Translations under genes and position numbers: made by a program | Notes under the pieces: generated by a model | Database searches by the model: none | Told to the model about the DNA's origin: nothing | The model's input: only the letters and a program-made list of their open reading frames with translations | Assembly (NCBI RefSeq): GCF_004114935.1 | Contig: NZ_CP022221.1 | Span: 4,547,001-4,611,000, forward strand | Direction of reading: 5' to 3' | DNA length: 64,000 nt | DNA from: Bradyrhizobium zhanjiangense | GTDB taxonomy: Bacteria > Pseudomonadota > Alphaproteobacteria > Rhizobiales > Xanthobacteraceae | In this document: positions 18,484 to 34,957 of the stretch, one piece after another | Numbering within the stretch: position 1 is the stretch's first letter | Layout of the letters: each line of letters starts with the position of its first letter

Positions 18484-19845
18484 ATGCAGGTCACAGAGAC
18501 CCTCTCGGAAGGTTTGAAGCACGAGTTCAAGATCAGCGTCCCTGCGTCAGATCTCGACGCCAAGGCCGATGCCAAGCTCGTCGATCTCAAGGACAAGGTC
18601 CGTCTCAACGGCTTCCGTCCCGGCAAGGTGCCGGTCGGTCACCTGAAGAAGGTCTATGGCCGCTCGGTGATGGCCGAGACCATCGACCAGACTATCCGCG
18701 ACACCAACACGCAGCTGTTCTCCGAGCGCGGCTTCCGCCTCGCGACCGAGCCGAAGATCACCATGCCGACCGAGCAGGCCGAGGTCGAGGAGCTGCTGAG
18801 CGGCAAGACCGATCTGACCTACACGGTCGCGATCGAGGTGGTGCCGGCCATTGCGCTCGCCGATTTCAAGACCTTCGAGGTCGAGAAGCCCGTCGTCGAC
18901 GTCACCGAATCCGACGTCGACGAGGCGATCAAGCGCATCGCCGATTCCAACCGCACCTTTGCCGCCAAAGGCGAGGGCGCCAAGGCCGCCTCCGGCGATC
19001 GTGTCACCATCAACTTCAAGGGCACCATCAACGGCGAAGCCTTCGAGGGCGGCACCGGCGAGGGCATCCAGGTCCTGATCGGGTCCAACACCTTCATCCC
19101 GGGCTTCGAGGAGCAGCTGACGGGCATCGGCGCCAACGAGTCGCGCACGCTGAAAGTGTCGTTCCCGAAGAACTACATGAACGACAAGCTTGCCGGCCAG
19201 CCGGCCGAGTTCGAGACCACAGCGACCTTGATCGAGGCGCCGCAGGATCTCGCGATCGACGACGAGTTCGCCAAGACGCTCGGCCTCGAATCGCTCGACA
19301 AGCTCAAGGAAGCCGCGCGCGAGCGGCTGGCCGCCGAATTCGCGACCGCGACGCGTCAGCGCGTCAAGCGCGCGCTGCTTGATCGCCTCGACGAAGCGCA
19401 TCGCTTCGATGCGCCGCCCTCGCTGGTCGACGAGGAGTTCAATCTGATGTGGAACTCGGTCAAGGCCGAGATGGCTTCGGCCGGCAAGACCTTTGCCGAC
19501 GAGAACACCACTGAAGACGCCGCCAAGGAAGAGTACCGCAAGATCGCCGACCGCCGCGTGCGCCTCGGCCTCGTGCTCTCCGAGATCGGCGAGAAGAACA
19601 AGATCACCGTGACCGACGACGAGGTCGGCCGCGCCGTGATCGAGCGGGCGCGCCAGATGCCCGGCCGTGAGAAGGAAGTGTGGGACTATTACCGCAACAA
19701 CGCCCAGGCGCTGGCCCAGCTTCGTGCACCGATCTATGAGGACAAGGTCGTCGACTTCATCCTCGAGCTCGCCAAGGTGACCGAGAAGAAGGTCTCGCGC
19801 GAGGAGCTCTACAAGGATGACGAGGCGGAAAAGAGCGCTGCCTGA
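18484..19845 (+). CDS. tig: Trigger factor, ribosome-associated chaperone and prolyl isomerase
   Basis: A 453-residue trigger factor. The N-terminal ribosome-binding domain contains [17 protein letters not shown] near residue 44, the signature for docking on L23. The FKBP-type isomerase domain spans about 155-245 ([20 protein letters not shown]), and the C-terminal chaperone arms follow. The ATG at 18484 gives the usual [15 protein letters not shown] start; the frame extends upstream through the tRNA region only by chance. It precedes clpP and clpX in the conserved tig-clpP-clpX-lon order. Confidence 0.97.
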   Translation: MQVTETLSEGLKHEFKISVPASDLDAKADAKLVDLKDKVRLNGFRPGKVPVGHLKKVYGRSVMAETIDQTIRDTNTQLFSERGFRLATEPKITMPTEQAEVEELLSGKTDLTYTVAIEVVPAIALADFKTFEVEKPVVDVTESDVDEAIKRIADSNRTFAAKGEGAKAASGDRVTINFKGTINGEAFEGGTGEGIQVLIGSNTFIPGFEEQLTGIGANESRTLKVSFPKNYMNDKLAGQPAEFETTATLIEAPQDLAIDDEFAKTLGLESLDKLKEAARERLAAEFATATRQRVKRALLDRLDEAHRFDAPPSLVDEEFNLMWNSVKAEMASAGKTFADENTTEDAAKEEYRKIADRRVRLGLVLSEIGEKNKITVTDDEVGRAVIERARQMPGREKEVWDYYRNNAQALAQLRAPIYEDKVVDFILELAKVTEKKVSREELYKDDEAEKSAA

Positions 19846-19883
19846 AGGCGTTGAGAAAGCCTTCCATTAAGGATGATCAGCGA

Positions 19884-19922
19884 AGGGGCTCAGCTAGCCA
19901 GATGGCCGGCTGGGCCTCTTTG
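19884..19922 (+). terminator. Possible terminator after tig
   Basis: An imperfect but long hairpin, GGGGCTCAGCTAGCC / GGCCGGCTGGGCCTC, followed by TTT. It is weaker than the other terminators in the window. Confidence 0.45.
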
Positions 19923-20122
19923 CGCGAATCAGCTTCAACTGCCCGACGGGTTAAGCCTTAATGCGCTCCGCACTTGTCAGGCGCGAATTGGGCTATATCT
20001 GTCGGTACACCCTGTACCCAATGTACTATCTCTACCAAGTTCCTGCATCACAGGACGTCCATCCGCCTTCAGGCAAATCCAGCCAAACTGGCGATGTCCG
20101 TCTCCGAAACCCTAGGTGACTC

Positions 20123-20761
20123 ATGCGCGATCCGGTTGAAACCTACATGAACCTCGTGCCCATGGTGGTCGAGCAGACCAACCGTGGCGAGCGCGCCTAC
20201 GACATTTTCTCGCGCCTGTTGAAGGAGCGCATCATCTTCGTGACCGGTCCGGTCGAGGACGGCATGTCGACGCTGATCGTCGCGCAGCTGTTGTTCCTTG
20301 AGGCGGAAAATCCGAAGAAGGAAATCTCGATGTACATCAACTCGCCGGGCGGCGTGGTGACGTCGGGCCTTGCCATCTACGACACCATGCAGTTCATCCG
20401 TCCGCCGGTCTCGACGCTGTGCACGGGGCAGGCGGCCTCGATGGGCTCGCTGCTGCTTGCCGCCGGCGAGAAGGACATGCGCTTCTCGCTGCCGAACGCG
20501 CGCATCATGGTCCACCAGCCCTCCGGCGGCTTCCAGGGCCAAGCCACCGACATCATGCTGCACGCTCAGGAAATCCTGAACCTGAAGAAGCGGCTCAACG
20601 AGATCTACGTGAAGCACACCGGCCAGACCTACAAGTCGATCGAGGATGCGCTGGAACGCGACAAGTTCCTGACTGCGAACGACGCCAAGGAGTTCGGTCT
20701 GGTCGACAAGGTCATTGACAAGCGCGCCGAGGAGCCGACGCTGGCGAAAGCCCCATTGTAG
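20123..20761 (+). CDS. clpP: ATP-dependent Clp protease proteolytic subunit
   Basis: A 212-residue ClpP, the serine peptidase that forms the double-ring degradation chamber with ClpX or ClpA. The catalytic triad is visible: Ser106 in [11 protein letters not shown], His131 in MVHQPSGG and Asp180 in ALERDKF. The N terminus before [11 protein letters not shown] is the short leader normally removed by self-processing. It lies between tig and clpX, with a 447-base gap before clpX that implies separate transcription. Confidence 0.97.
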   Translation: MRDPVETYMNLVPMVVEQTNRGERAYDIFSRLLKERIIFVTGPVEDGMSTLIVAQLLFLEAENPKKEISMYINSPGGVVTSGLAIYDTMQFIRPPVSTLCTGQAASMGSLLLAAGEKDMRFSLPNARIMVHQPSGGFQGQATDIMLHAQEILNLKKRLNEIYVKHTGQTYKSIEDALERDKFLTANDAKEFGLVDKVIDKRAEEPTLAKAPL

Positions 20762-21208
20762 CACTACCGGGGCGTTACGGCGATCCCTCGGGATCGCCGC
20801 GTAGCGTCAGGGCGGTGTTCACGTTAAGGGCGCGTGCGCGCGCCGCACAACGCGGTTTTGCGCCCTGCGGCAGGCGGAAAGTTCCGCTTTCGTGCTTGTT
20901 TTTCGTGGCAATCCAGCAACGCCGGGGTGATTTCGATCACTTCGCTCGTGCCAAGACCGGAAATCACGGTATTGTCACGGGTAGCCGGCGAGCCCCGATT
21001 AGCGAATTCTTGATAGTCGGGTGACAGCATGGTTGGCTACGATTGATCGGCTATGATCGCGGAGAATCGAGCGACCGTGATTCGCACGGGATGTAACGCG
21101 TAGGGTCTTTTTTGGTACGGAATTTGCTCTACTTAAGCTTCATGCCGGCCATCGTGTCGGAGTGGAGCGATCGAGCGGAACGGGATCGAACCGCGGACGG
21201 AGACATGA
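20762..21208. other. clpP-clpX intergenic region
   Basis: No gene seen. A GC-rich hairpin CGGCGATCC / GGATCGCCG at 20778-20798 lies just after the clpP stop and could end its transcript, though it has no T run. The rest presumably contains the clpX promoter, which I cannot place with confidence. Confidence 0.5.
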
Positions 21209-22480
<1,272 letters not shown>

Positions 22481-22576
22481 TTTTTTCGGCGCTGGAACGC
22501 TCCAATTGTCCGATCAAGGAGGGCTGCGGAAATGTATCTCCGCAGCCGGTGTTGCGTCGCTTACCTGCGTGCGTAA

Positions 22577-22599
22577 GCGCCTGATGGCGCGCGTTTTTC
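22577..22599 (+). terminator. Likely clpX terminator
   Basis: Stem GCGCC / GGCGC with TGAT loop, extended by flanking bases and followed by TTTTT. It lies 97 bases after the clpX stop. Confidence 0.55.
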
Positions 22600-22604
22600 G
22601 ATGA

Positions 22605-22636
22605 CTTGACACCCCCCGGGTCGATAGCCACCTAAT
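22605..22636 (+). promoter_or_regulatory. Possible RpoH (heat-shock sigma) promoter for lon
   Basis: CTTGAC followed, about 17 bases on, by CCACCTAAT. This resembles the alphaproteobacterial RpoH pattern (CTTGAA/C and a C-rich -10). It lies about 170 bases before the lon start. Control of lon by heat-shock sigma factor is common, but the match is by eye. Confidence 0.35.
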
Positions 22637-22805
22637 GTCGGCGGGCGAGCGAAAATTCTCTTCAAGATTCGCCTCAGTTCCGATCCGGCAAGCCGGTCCA
22701 ACTCGCAAAAGGACCGACCGGTTCTGCGGATCACCTCGGCACCTCGTGGCGGTTGCGCATGATCAGCGGGCTGCGTGCGAGGGGGCAAAGCAAAAGGAAA
22801 AGGCC

Positions 22806-25229
<2,424 letters not shown>

Positions 25230-25247
25230 GGCTCAACAAGATGATAG

Positions 25248-25276
25248 AACGGCGCCTTCGGGCGCCGTTTTTGTTT
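25248..25276 (+). terminator. Intrinsic terminator of lon
   Basis: Perfect stem AACGGCGCC / GGCGCCGTT with TTCG tetraloop, followed by TTTTGTTTT. Confidence 0.93.
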
Positions 25277-25297
25277 TCGGGCCGAGGGGAGAGGGCG

Positions 25298-25702
25298 ATG
25301 CAGATCGATGGGCAATGCCATTGCGGGAAGATCACCTTCGAAGCCGACATCGACCCCGAGGAGGTTTCGGTCTGCCACTGCACCGACTGCCAGACGCTGA
25401 CCGGCTCGCCGTTTCGGGTGACGGCCGTCTGTTCCGGAGCGGACGTCCGCCTGACCGGCGGCACGCCAAAGATCTACGGCAAGCGGGGCGAGAACGGCCG
25501 CATGCGCTTCCAGCATTTCTGCGCGGATTGCGGTTCCCCGCTGTTCACGAGCGGCGAGGGCGATGACGCCGACGATTGGGGCATCCGCTGGGGCAGCATC
25601 CGCCAGCGCAACGCTCTTAGGCCGGTCCGGCAGATCTGGTGCCAGTCGGCGGTGGTCTGGATCAATGCGGTGCCGCTGCTGCCGGGAAGGCCGAAGGATT
25701 GA
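25298..25702 (+). CDS. GFA-family zinc-binding protein
   Basis: A 134-residue protein of the glutathione-dependent formaldehyde-activating (GFA/CENP-V) fold. The cysteine pattern of its zinc sites is complete: CHCGK near residue 7, CHCTDC near 26 and HFCADCGSPLF near 73. The start at 25298, with GGGGAGAGGG upstream, gives MQIDGQCHCGKITFEAD; a longer frame would overlap the lon terminator. Family members handle thiol adducts, but most are uncharacterised. Confidence 0.88.
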   Translation: MQIDGQCHCGKITFEADIDPEEVSVCHCTDCQTLTGSPFRVTAVCSGADVRLTGGTPKIYGKRGENGRMRFQHFCADCGSPLFTSGEGDDADDWGIRWGSIRQRNALRPVRQIWCQSAVVWINAVPLLPGRPKD

Positions 25703-25705
25703 GGT

Positions 25706-25832
25706 TGGCTTGCCGAGCCGTAGTCGCGTCTGAGGGCCCGCCTTCGCCCGATGGGCTTCGGGGCGGCAGCCTTCGCTCACTTCGCGCTCATGATCTGCTG
25801 TGCTGGCCTGCCGAGCCGTAGCTCGCGAAGGC
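25706..25832. repeat. Short intergenic direct repeats beside tRNA-Val
   Basis: Two copies of TGGCYTGCCGAGCCGTAG (25706-25723 and 25803-25820) flank a stretch of small hairpins rich in CTTCGC/GCGAAG. The second copy abuts the 3' end of tRNA-Val. Probably part of a dispersed intergenic repeat family. Confidence 0.5.
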
Positions 25833-25909
25833 TGGTGGGCGGTCACGGATTCGAACCGCGGACCCTCTCGGTGTAAACGAGATGCTCTAACCAGCTGAGC
25901 TAACCGCCC
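25833..25909 (-). tRNA. tRNA-Val (anticodon UAC)
   Basis: On the minus strand: acceptor GGGCGGT / ACCGCCC, D-arm TAGCTCAGCTGGTTAGAGCA, anticodon stem TCTCG / CGAGA with loop TTTACAC (anticodon TAC), and encoded CCA. Its 3' end is duplicated in inverted orientation at 26611-26647. Confidence 0.97.
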
Positions 25910-26147
25910 AAGTGCGCCTTCAAGTGCGCCTCTTTAGCGCCCCGGCGGGTGCCGAAGCAAGGGCCGAGCGCGTCGCAAACTGGCTCCAATTTGCGGCCTG
26001 GTCAGGGCCTTCATGCCGAACACGAGCAGCCCTGCAGCAGGCCCGCCGCAGGGCAATCCTCTTTCGTAGCGCGGATCTCGTCGTCCGGCCGAGGAGGCGG
26101 CGATCGTGCTCGCGGCGGCCGGGCGGCGTCTCAACTCCCGTCCGATA

Positions 26148-26504
26148 TCAGGCGGTCTTGGTGAACATCGTCAGGACTCCGTCGGCGATGTTGATCGCAA
26201 CGACTTGGGACGAACTCAAGCCCTTGGCCTTGAGCACGGAGGCTGCCTCCGGTGTAGCGTCGATGGACTGCCGAAGCGACTGGATGTCTTTATCGCTTGT
26301 GTGCGCCACGAGTTCATCGACTTTCGCGCGCACCGCCGGCTGCAATTCCTTGACGTCCACGACCTGTATGCTCCGGATCACCGTGCTCGACTGAGTGGAC
26401 GGCTGTTCCGCGCCGGGTTGCGACGATGCGCCCTGTGCCTGCACCAGAGTAGGTGTTCCGAGCGAGAGAGCTGCAACGATGACGGATGCCGTGAAGCTGC
26501 GCAT
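26148..26504 (-). CDS. Exported hypothetical protein
   Basis: A 118-residue protein. The ATG at 26504 follows GGAAAGG and gives a clear signal peptide (MRSFTASVIVAALSLGTPTL, cleavage near VQAQ). After a Ser/Gln-rich stretch, the mature part is a helical domain with PAVRAKVDELVAHTSDKDIQ and AASVLKAKGLSSSQVVAI. No family recognised; expected to be periplasmic. It sits between tRNA-Val and the inverted copy of its 3' end, so it may belong to inserted or rearranged DNA. Confidence 0.65.
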   Translation of the reverse strand: MRSFTASVIVAALSLGTPTLVQAQGASSQPGAEQPSTQSSTVIRSIQVVDVKELQPAVRAKVDELVAHTSDKDIQSLRQSIDATPEAASVLKAKGLSSSQVVAINIADGVLTMFTKTA

Positions 26505-26610
26505 GGTCTGCCTTTCCAGTTTGAGGAACGGCGAAGCTATCGAGGAAATCTGGTTGGCATCTGATTCCGATGTGGCCGTTCGGTGAAACCAATGCGGCCG
26601 CAATGCGCAC

Positions 26611-26647
26611 AGAGGGTCCGCGGTTCGAATCCGTGACCGCCCACCAG
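26611..26647 (+). repeat. Inverted 37-bp copy of the tRNA-Val 3' end
   Basis: These 37 bases are identical to the reverse complement of 25832-25868: the variable region, complete T-arm, acceptor 3' strand, CCA and one more base. They lie in opposite orientation to the tRNA. Neither the D-arm nor the anticodon arm is present, so this is not a tRNA gene. A tRNA 3'-end copy is the usual scar of site-specific integration, although direct orientation would be expected. Confidence 0.85.
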
Positions 26648-26939
26648 TCTGCGCTCGCAGGTCGAGCGAGGCAGCGTCGTTCTCGTTGGGCTAGCTTCAA
26701 GTTAAGCAGTACTGCTGGACGGTTACACCGCTGTCAGTTGCAAACTTCGACGTCGCCAGGTCCACTGCCGTAGCCACGTACCCCGGCTCTATTTGCCTCG
26801 AGCCTGCAGCCCGATCGAATTGGACGGCAACCGGCTGCATTGCAAATTATCTGTCCTGACGATTTGGCTTGCGGAGATGGTGGCGCAGCCTCCGTTTGTT
26901 TCCGCTCGCTATCCCGCCCTTTCGAATTATCGCGCGTCG
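26648..26939. other. Intergenic region without recognised gene
   Basis: Nearly 300 bases between the tRNA-end copy and the broken gene fragment. No open frame has a plausible start, family motif or coding composition on either strand. Confidence 0.5.
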
Positions 26940-27098
26940 CTATCGGCTTTTCTCCTGCACCTTCTCGCACTCGTTCTCGTCATTGACGCGATAGCCCGCG
27001 CGGCAGGCGATCTTCACGCAGGCGTCGCCGTCGGCCTTGAAGCCGTGATCGCAAACCAGCGGGCAGACGCGGCCCGGCTTGGCCTTGATCGCGTCCAG
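26940..27098 (-). pseudogene. C-terminal fragment of a cysteine-rich (caspase-like/peptidoglycan-binding) protein
   Basis: The minus strand encodes about 52 residues, LDAIKAKPGRVCPLVCDHGF and then four more cysteines to a Lys/Glu-rich end and a TAG stop. From memory this is the usual C terminus of a Bradyrhizobium protein whose preceding part is the sequence found on the opposite strand at 27108-27303. There is no start for this fragment alone. See the paired fragment. Confidence 0.6.
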
Positions 27099-27107
27099 CG
27101 GTCGCCG

Positions 27108-27303
27108 CCGTCGCCCCGATTTCGTCGCAGCCGAGCTTGTCGCCGCAGGAAATGACGAAGCTGGTGCAGTCAGAACTCCGCCGCGTCGGCTGTCTGACGG
27201 CTTCGGCGGACGGCGACTGGAACGCTTCGTCACAGCGCTCGCTGACGCTGTTCAACAAGTACGCCGGCACGAAGCTCGACCAAGCTGGCGAGCTTCGATG
27301 CGC
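27108..27303 (+). pseudogene. Internal fragment of the same broken protein, opposite strand
   Basis: The plus strand encodes SPQEMTKLVQSELRRVGCLT and then SADGDWNASSQRSLTLFNKY, a peptidoglycan-binding-like helical repeat, ending in AGTKLD. Directly after it a two-base loss shifts the frame; the alternative frame continues KLASFDA before homology stops. In relatives, as I recall, this segment leads straight into LDAIKAKPG, which here lies on the minus strand just to the left. The arrangement implies an inversion through the gene. Confidence 0.6.
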
Positions 27304-27501
27304 ATTGCAGCCCCAAATCGCAATGTGACCAGAGTAGTCGGAGCATGCCACCAAGGCAAAGCCTCCTATGTGACCAATGTCACAGGGGCTCCGCCGCGGT
27401 GGGCCATATCACGCCGCAAGCGACAACGGAGGGTTGGCCGATGCGTATTCTGCTGGATCTCATCTATCGAGATTGCTGCCGTGCCTGCCTGCGCGAAAGC
27501 C

Positions 27502-27541
27502 GACGCTATCGGACTGGCAAGGACGCTATCGGATTGGCAAG
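27502..27541 (+). repeat. 20-bp tandem duplication
   Basis: GACGCTATCGGACTGGCAAG is repeated directly with a single C/T difference. The duplicated unit overlaps the end of the acyltransferase gene, so it defines that protein's last codons. The stretch 27304-27501 before it contains no recognisable gene. Confidence 0.8.
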
Positions 27542-28617
27542 TCCTGGGGCATGACGTCGCCGGCGTTGGCAGCGACGGAGGATTTGACTGCCGCGGGCTG
27601 CCATTGGCGAAGCCAGGCGAGCGGGTGGGTCAGGAAGGCCGTCAGCGGCTTGATCGTGGGGCGCTCGACAAGTGCGTAGACCAGCCAGGCTATGCCGATA
27701 AGGAAACCCGGCAGCACGACGGCGCGAATGAGCAGGGCCGACCTGTGGTCCCGGCCAATGTGGGCCAAATGCAGGATCATGTTCCCGATGTCCTGATGCA
27801 GCAGGTAGAGCGGATAGCTGATGACCCCGATGAACGCCAAGGGAACGGCCAAGGCGCGAAACGATCGAAGCAGGACATGGTCATAACGCGCGGCAAGATA
27901 GACCGCGGCGGTGCCGGACCACAGCAGCAGCGACCGGTACATTTCGATCGCGACCGACGGCTGCTTGACGTTGAAATACAGATGATAGAGCTCGAGCGAG
28001 AACGCGACGACGATTCCCATGATCGCTTCCCTGCTGCGCCCCCTGATGAGGGCCGCCACGCTCATGCCGGCAATGAAGAACGGGAAGAAATCGTTGGACG
28101 TGGAATAGTCCGTGCTGGTGGTCAGGGTCCGGAAGATGGTCACCACGCAGAGCAATGCCAACAGGCGTTGCTTGAGCCCCAGCGCCATCATCATGAAGCA
28201 GAAGAGGTAGAACTGAAACTCGATCTGCAATGACCACTAGGCGCCGTCGGGCAGATGATAGTCGACGTGAAGGACGTTGAGCGCCGGAAGAGCGATGAGC
28301 GTATAGGCGTAGTCGAACCAGCTCACCCCACGGCCCGCTTCGACCAGCTCGGGCATGAGATTCTTGAACAGCGTCGTCAGCAGGCCACAAACAATCAACG
28401 CCGGCAGCAGGCGGCCGAGCCTCTTGGCATAGAAGTGCCACGCCGATTGCGACGTCTCAGCGCTGAACGCGATGCAATAGCCGCTGATGATGAAGAACAG
28501 CAGGACACCGAACGTGCCCCGGCTGAAAGCCTGACCCGGGACGAAATGATAGAGCAGCACCCAGATGATCGAGATGGCGCGCAGGCAATCGATGCCGACT
28601 GATCGTTCCGACTTCAA
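27526..28617 (-). pseudogene. Acyltransferase 3 (OafA/YrhL-type) interrupted by an amber codon
   Basis: Two collinear frames in the same phase are separated only by TAG at 28237-28239. The upstream part has VGIDCLRAISIIWVLLYHFV, LFFIISGYCIAF and YAKRLGRLLPALI, all typical of the membrane acyltransferase 3 family, which O-acetylates surface sugars. The downstream part starts WSLQIEFQFYLF. The family motif is normally G-A-Y-W-S-L-x-x-E-F-x-F-Y, so the stop replaces the tyrosine codon (TAC/TAT to TAG). The start is a TTG at 28617 with AGGAG upstream. Total length with read-through, about 363 residues, is normal. Either a true pseudogene or a one-base error. Confidence 0.85.
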
Positions 28618-28787
28618 GGGGTGTTCTCCTGTTCCCTGAGTTAGCGCAGGGCCGCTTGGCTGTGTCAACTTGGCTTGGCACATCAGCATCGGCCGCCGCG
28701 TTGAAATCGGCCTTGCAGCAGGGAAGGACATGTGGATAAGCGTCTTGGGCCGGGCGCGGACGTTCGGCCCTGTCGCGGAGAGGGTTG

Positions 28788-29648
28788 ATGGAACAGTCAA
28801 GCGGACACGAGCTCAACGCCGACCAGATCGCCTATTGGAACGGCCCGAGCGGGCAGCGCTGGGCTGATCGTCATGCCGTGCAGGAGACGCTGCTCGGGCC
28901 GATCGCGGACGTGCTGATCGACCGTGCCAAGCCGAAGCCGGGCGAGCGCGTGATCGACGTCGGCTGCGGCTCGGGTGCAACGACGGTCGCGTTCGCGAAG
29001 GCGGTGGCGCCTGATGGCTTTGCGCTCGGCCTCGACGTGTCCGAGCCCATGCTGTCGCAGGCGCGCGCGTTGGCGCCGAAGGGGCTGCCGCTCGATTTCG
29101 TGCTGGCGGATGCGACGGTTCATCCGTTCGAGCCGGCGAGCTTTGATCTGCTCGCCTCGCGCTTTGGCGTGATGTTCTTCGCCGACCCCATCGCGTCCTT
29201 CACCAATCTCCGCCGTGCGCTGAAGCCGTCCGGGCGGCTTGCCTTCGCCTGCTGGCGCGAGCCGAAGGAAAATCCGTGGATGATGGCGCCGCTGATGGCG
29301 GTCTACAAGCACGTGCCGAAAATGCCGCCGGTTGGACCGGAGGAGCCGGGCCCGTTCGCCTTTGCATCAGAAGAGCGCGTGATGCGTATCCTGAAAGGCG
29401 CGAGTTTCGTGGATGTGGCGATGCAGCCGCATAATCTCGCGATGGATGTTGCCATCGGCGGCGGCCTCGATGCCGCCGTCGACGGCGCGCTCCAGATCGG
29501 CCCCGCCAGCCGCGCGCTGCAAGGGCATCCGCCGGAGACCTATGACGCAGCCAAGGCTTCGATCCGCGACATGCTCGCCCCGTTCCTGAAGGGGCAGTCA
29601 GTGAAGTTGCAGGGCGCAATCTGGATCGTGACGGCGAAGGCGGCGTAG
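28788..29648 (+). CDS. Class I SAM-dependent methyltransferase
   Basis: A 286-residue Rossmann-type methyltransferase. SAM motif I is VIDVGCGSGATTVAFAK near residue 49, followed by GLDVSEPMLSQARAL. Motif IV is in FDLLASRFGVMFFADP and the post-motif AFTNLRRALKPSGRLAFA-like segment is present. The ATG at 28788 follows GGAGAGG. It is UbiE/methyltransferase-11-like, but the substrate cannot be deduced. It is followed by a palindromic repeat. Confidence 0.88.
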   Translation: MEQSSGHELNADQIAYWNGPSGQRWADRHAVQETLLGPIADVLIDRAKPKPGERVIDVGCGSGATTVAFAKAVAPDGFALGLDVSEPMLSQARALAPKGLPLDFVLADATVHPFEPASFDLLASRFGVMFFADPIASFTNLRRALKPSGRLAFACWREPKENPWMMAPLMAVYKHVPKMPPVGPEEPGPFAFASEERVMRILKGASFVDVAMQPHNLAMDVAIGGGLDAAVDGALQIGPASRALQGHPPETYDAAKASIRDMLAPFLKGQSVKLQGAIWIVTAKAA

Positions 29649-29662
29649 GCACGCTGCTTCCC

Positions 29663-29755
29663 CATCGTCATTGCGAGCGCAGCGAAGCAATCCAGGCTGT
29701 CTCAGCAGAGACAGTCTGGATTGCTTCGTCGCAAGTGCTCCTCGCAATGACGATG
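29663..29755. repeat. Palindromic intergenic repeat (CGTCATTGCGAG type)
   Basis: A 93-base element with perfect 15-base terminal inverted arms CATCGTCATTGCGAG / CTCGCAATGACGATG and inner arms AGCGAAGCAATCCAG / CTGGATTGCTTCG. It could fold into one long hairpin. A truncated relative lies at about 6329-6352. This family is, to my knowledge, dispersed in Bradyrhizobium genomes and may be mobilised in trans. Confidence 0.8.
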
Positions 29756-29773
29756 TGGATGGGCGTGTGAATT

Positions 29774-30766
29774 CTACACCACATCATCCGGCGCCAGCGC
29801 GCAGCCATTTTCGGGATGCGTCTCGACCTGAAGCGTGGTGTGGCCGATGCGGAATGAGGTCTTGAGCAGCTGCGCGGTCTCCATCAGGAATGCGTCGCCG
29901 GCCCCAGTGGGCATCACGAGATGGCAGGTGAGCGCCGTCTCGGTGGTCGAGATCGGCCAGACGTGGAGATCGTGGATCCCGGAGACACCCGGTCGCGCCA
30001 GCAGGAATGTCCTGATCGCGGCAAGGTCGGTGCCCTTGGGTGCGGCTGCCATCGACATGTCGATGGAGCCGCGCAACAGGCTGGTCGTGCTCCAGAGGAT
30101 GGTGGCGCAGATGACGAGGCTGGTTAAGGGATCGAGCCAGAGCCAGCCGGTCCAGATGATCAGCGCCGCCGAGACCACCACGCCGAGCGAGACGGCGGCA
30201 TCGGCGGCCATGTGCAAGTACGCGCCTTCGATGTTGATGTCGTCCTTGCGCCCGCGCGCGAACAGCATGGCGGTGAAGCCGTTGATGAGGATGCCGATGC
30301 CGGCCACCACCATCACCGTGACGCCGGCGACCGGCTCCGGCGCGCGCAGGCGCAAAATCGCCTCCCAACCAATGGCACCGGTTGCGACCAGCAGGAACAC
30401 CGCATTCGCCAGCGCGGCAAGAATCGTGGAGGCACGCAGGCCATAGGTGAAGCGGCCGCTCGGCGCGCGCCTTGCCGCAATCGACGCGCCCCAGGCCACG
30501 ACCAGGCCGAGCACGTCGGACAGGTTATGGCCGGCGTCCGCGAGCAGGGCGGTGGAGTTGCCGATATAGCCATAGACCGCCTCGGCCACCACCAGCGCGG
30601 TGTTGAGCGAAATTCCGATCGCGAACGCCTTGCCAAAGCTGGCCGGCGCATGGACATGCGCGTGTCCGTGGCTGTGGCCATGAGCATGGCCGTGGTCGTG
30701 ACCATGATCATGCGAATGGCCGGCATAATCATGGTGGTGATGTCCGTGATGGTCGTGGCCGGCCAC
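29774..30766 (-). CDS. Cation diffusion facilitator with His-rich N terminus (CzcD/ZitB type)
   Basis: A 330-residue CDF transporter, a proton-coupled exporter of Zn2+ or similar divalent ions across the inner membrane. Residues 1-40 are an extreme His/Asp/Gly-rich metal-binding tail. Six helices follow, with the transport-site pairs STALLADAGHNLSDV (H/D) and YLHMAADAAVSLGVV. The C-terminal cytoplasmic domain has GVSGIHDLHVWPIS. The GTG start at 30766 lies two bases after the czcA stop with AGAGG overlapping it, so it is the last gene of the czcCBA operon. Confidence 0.92.
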   Translation of the reverse strand: MAGHDHHGHHHHDYAGHSHDHGHDHGHAHGHSHGHAHVHAPASFGKAFAIGISLNTALVVAEAVYGYIGNSTALLADAGHNLSDVLGLVVAWGASIAARRAPSGRFTYGLRASTILAALANAVFLLVATGAIGWEAILRLRAPEPVAGVTVMVVAGIGILINGFTAMLFARGRKDDINIEGAYLHMAADAAVSLGVVVSAALIIWTGWLWLDPLTSLVICATILWSTTSLLRGSIDMSMAAAPKGTDLAAIRTFLLARPGVSGIHDLHVWPISTTETALTCHLVMPTGAGDAFLMETAQLLKTSFRIGHTTLQVETHPENGCALAPDDVV

Positions 30767-30768
30767 CT

Positions 30769-34953
<4,185 letters not shown>

Positions 34954-34957
<4 letters not shown>

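Larger units (their letters stand above)
22481..22805. other. clpX-lon intergenic region
   Basis: This 325-base gap holds a strong hairpin GGCTGCGGA / TCCGCAGCC (22522-22547), a terminator-like hairpin GCGCC / GGCGC followed by GCGTTTTT (22577-22598), and a possible heat-shock promoter (22605-22636). No gene is present. Confidence 0.6.

Noticed and set aside
26611..26647. Second tRNA-Val gene
   Set aside because: Only the T-arm and acceptor 3' strand are present; the D-arm, anticodon arm and acceptor 5' strand are missing.
26570..26773. 67-residue plus-strand frame running through the tRNA-end copy
   Set aside because: It includes the 37-bp tRNA fragment and has no ribosome-binding site or motif, so it is not a gene.
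30640..30766. Repeat-rich sequence suspected as a CRISPR or tandem-repeat array
   Set aside because: It encodes the His-rich N terminus of the CDF transporter. The repetition comes from His/Asp/Gly codons and there are no spacers.
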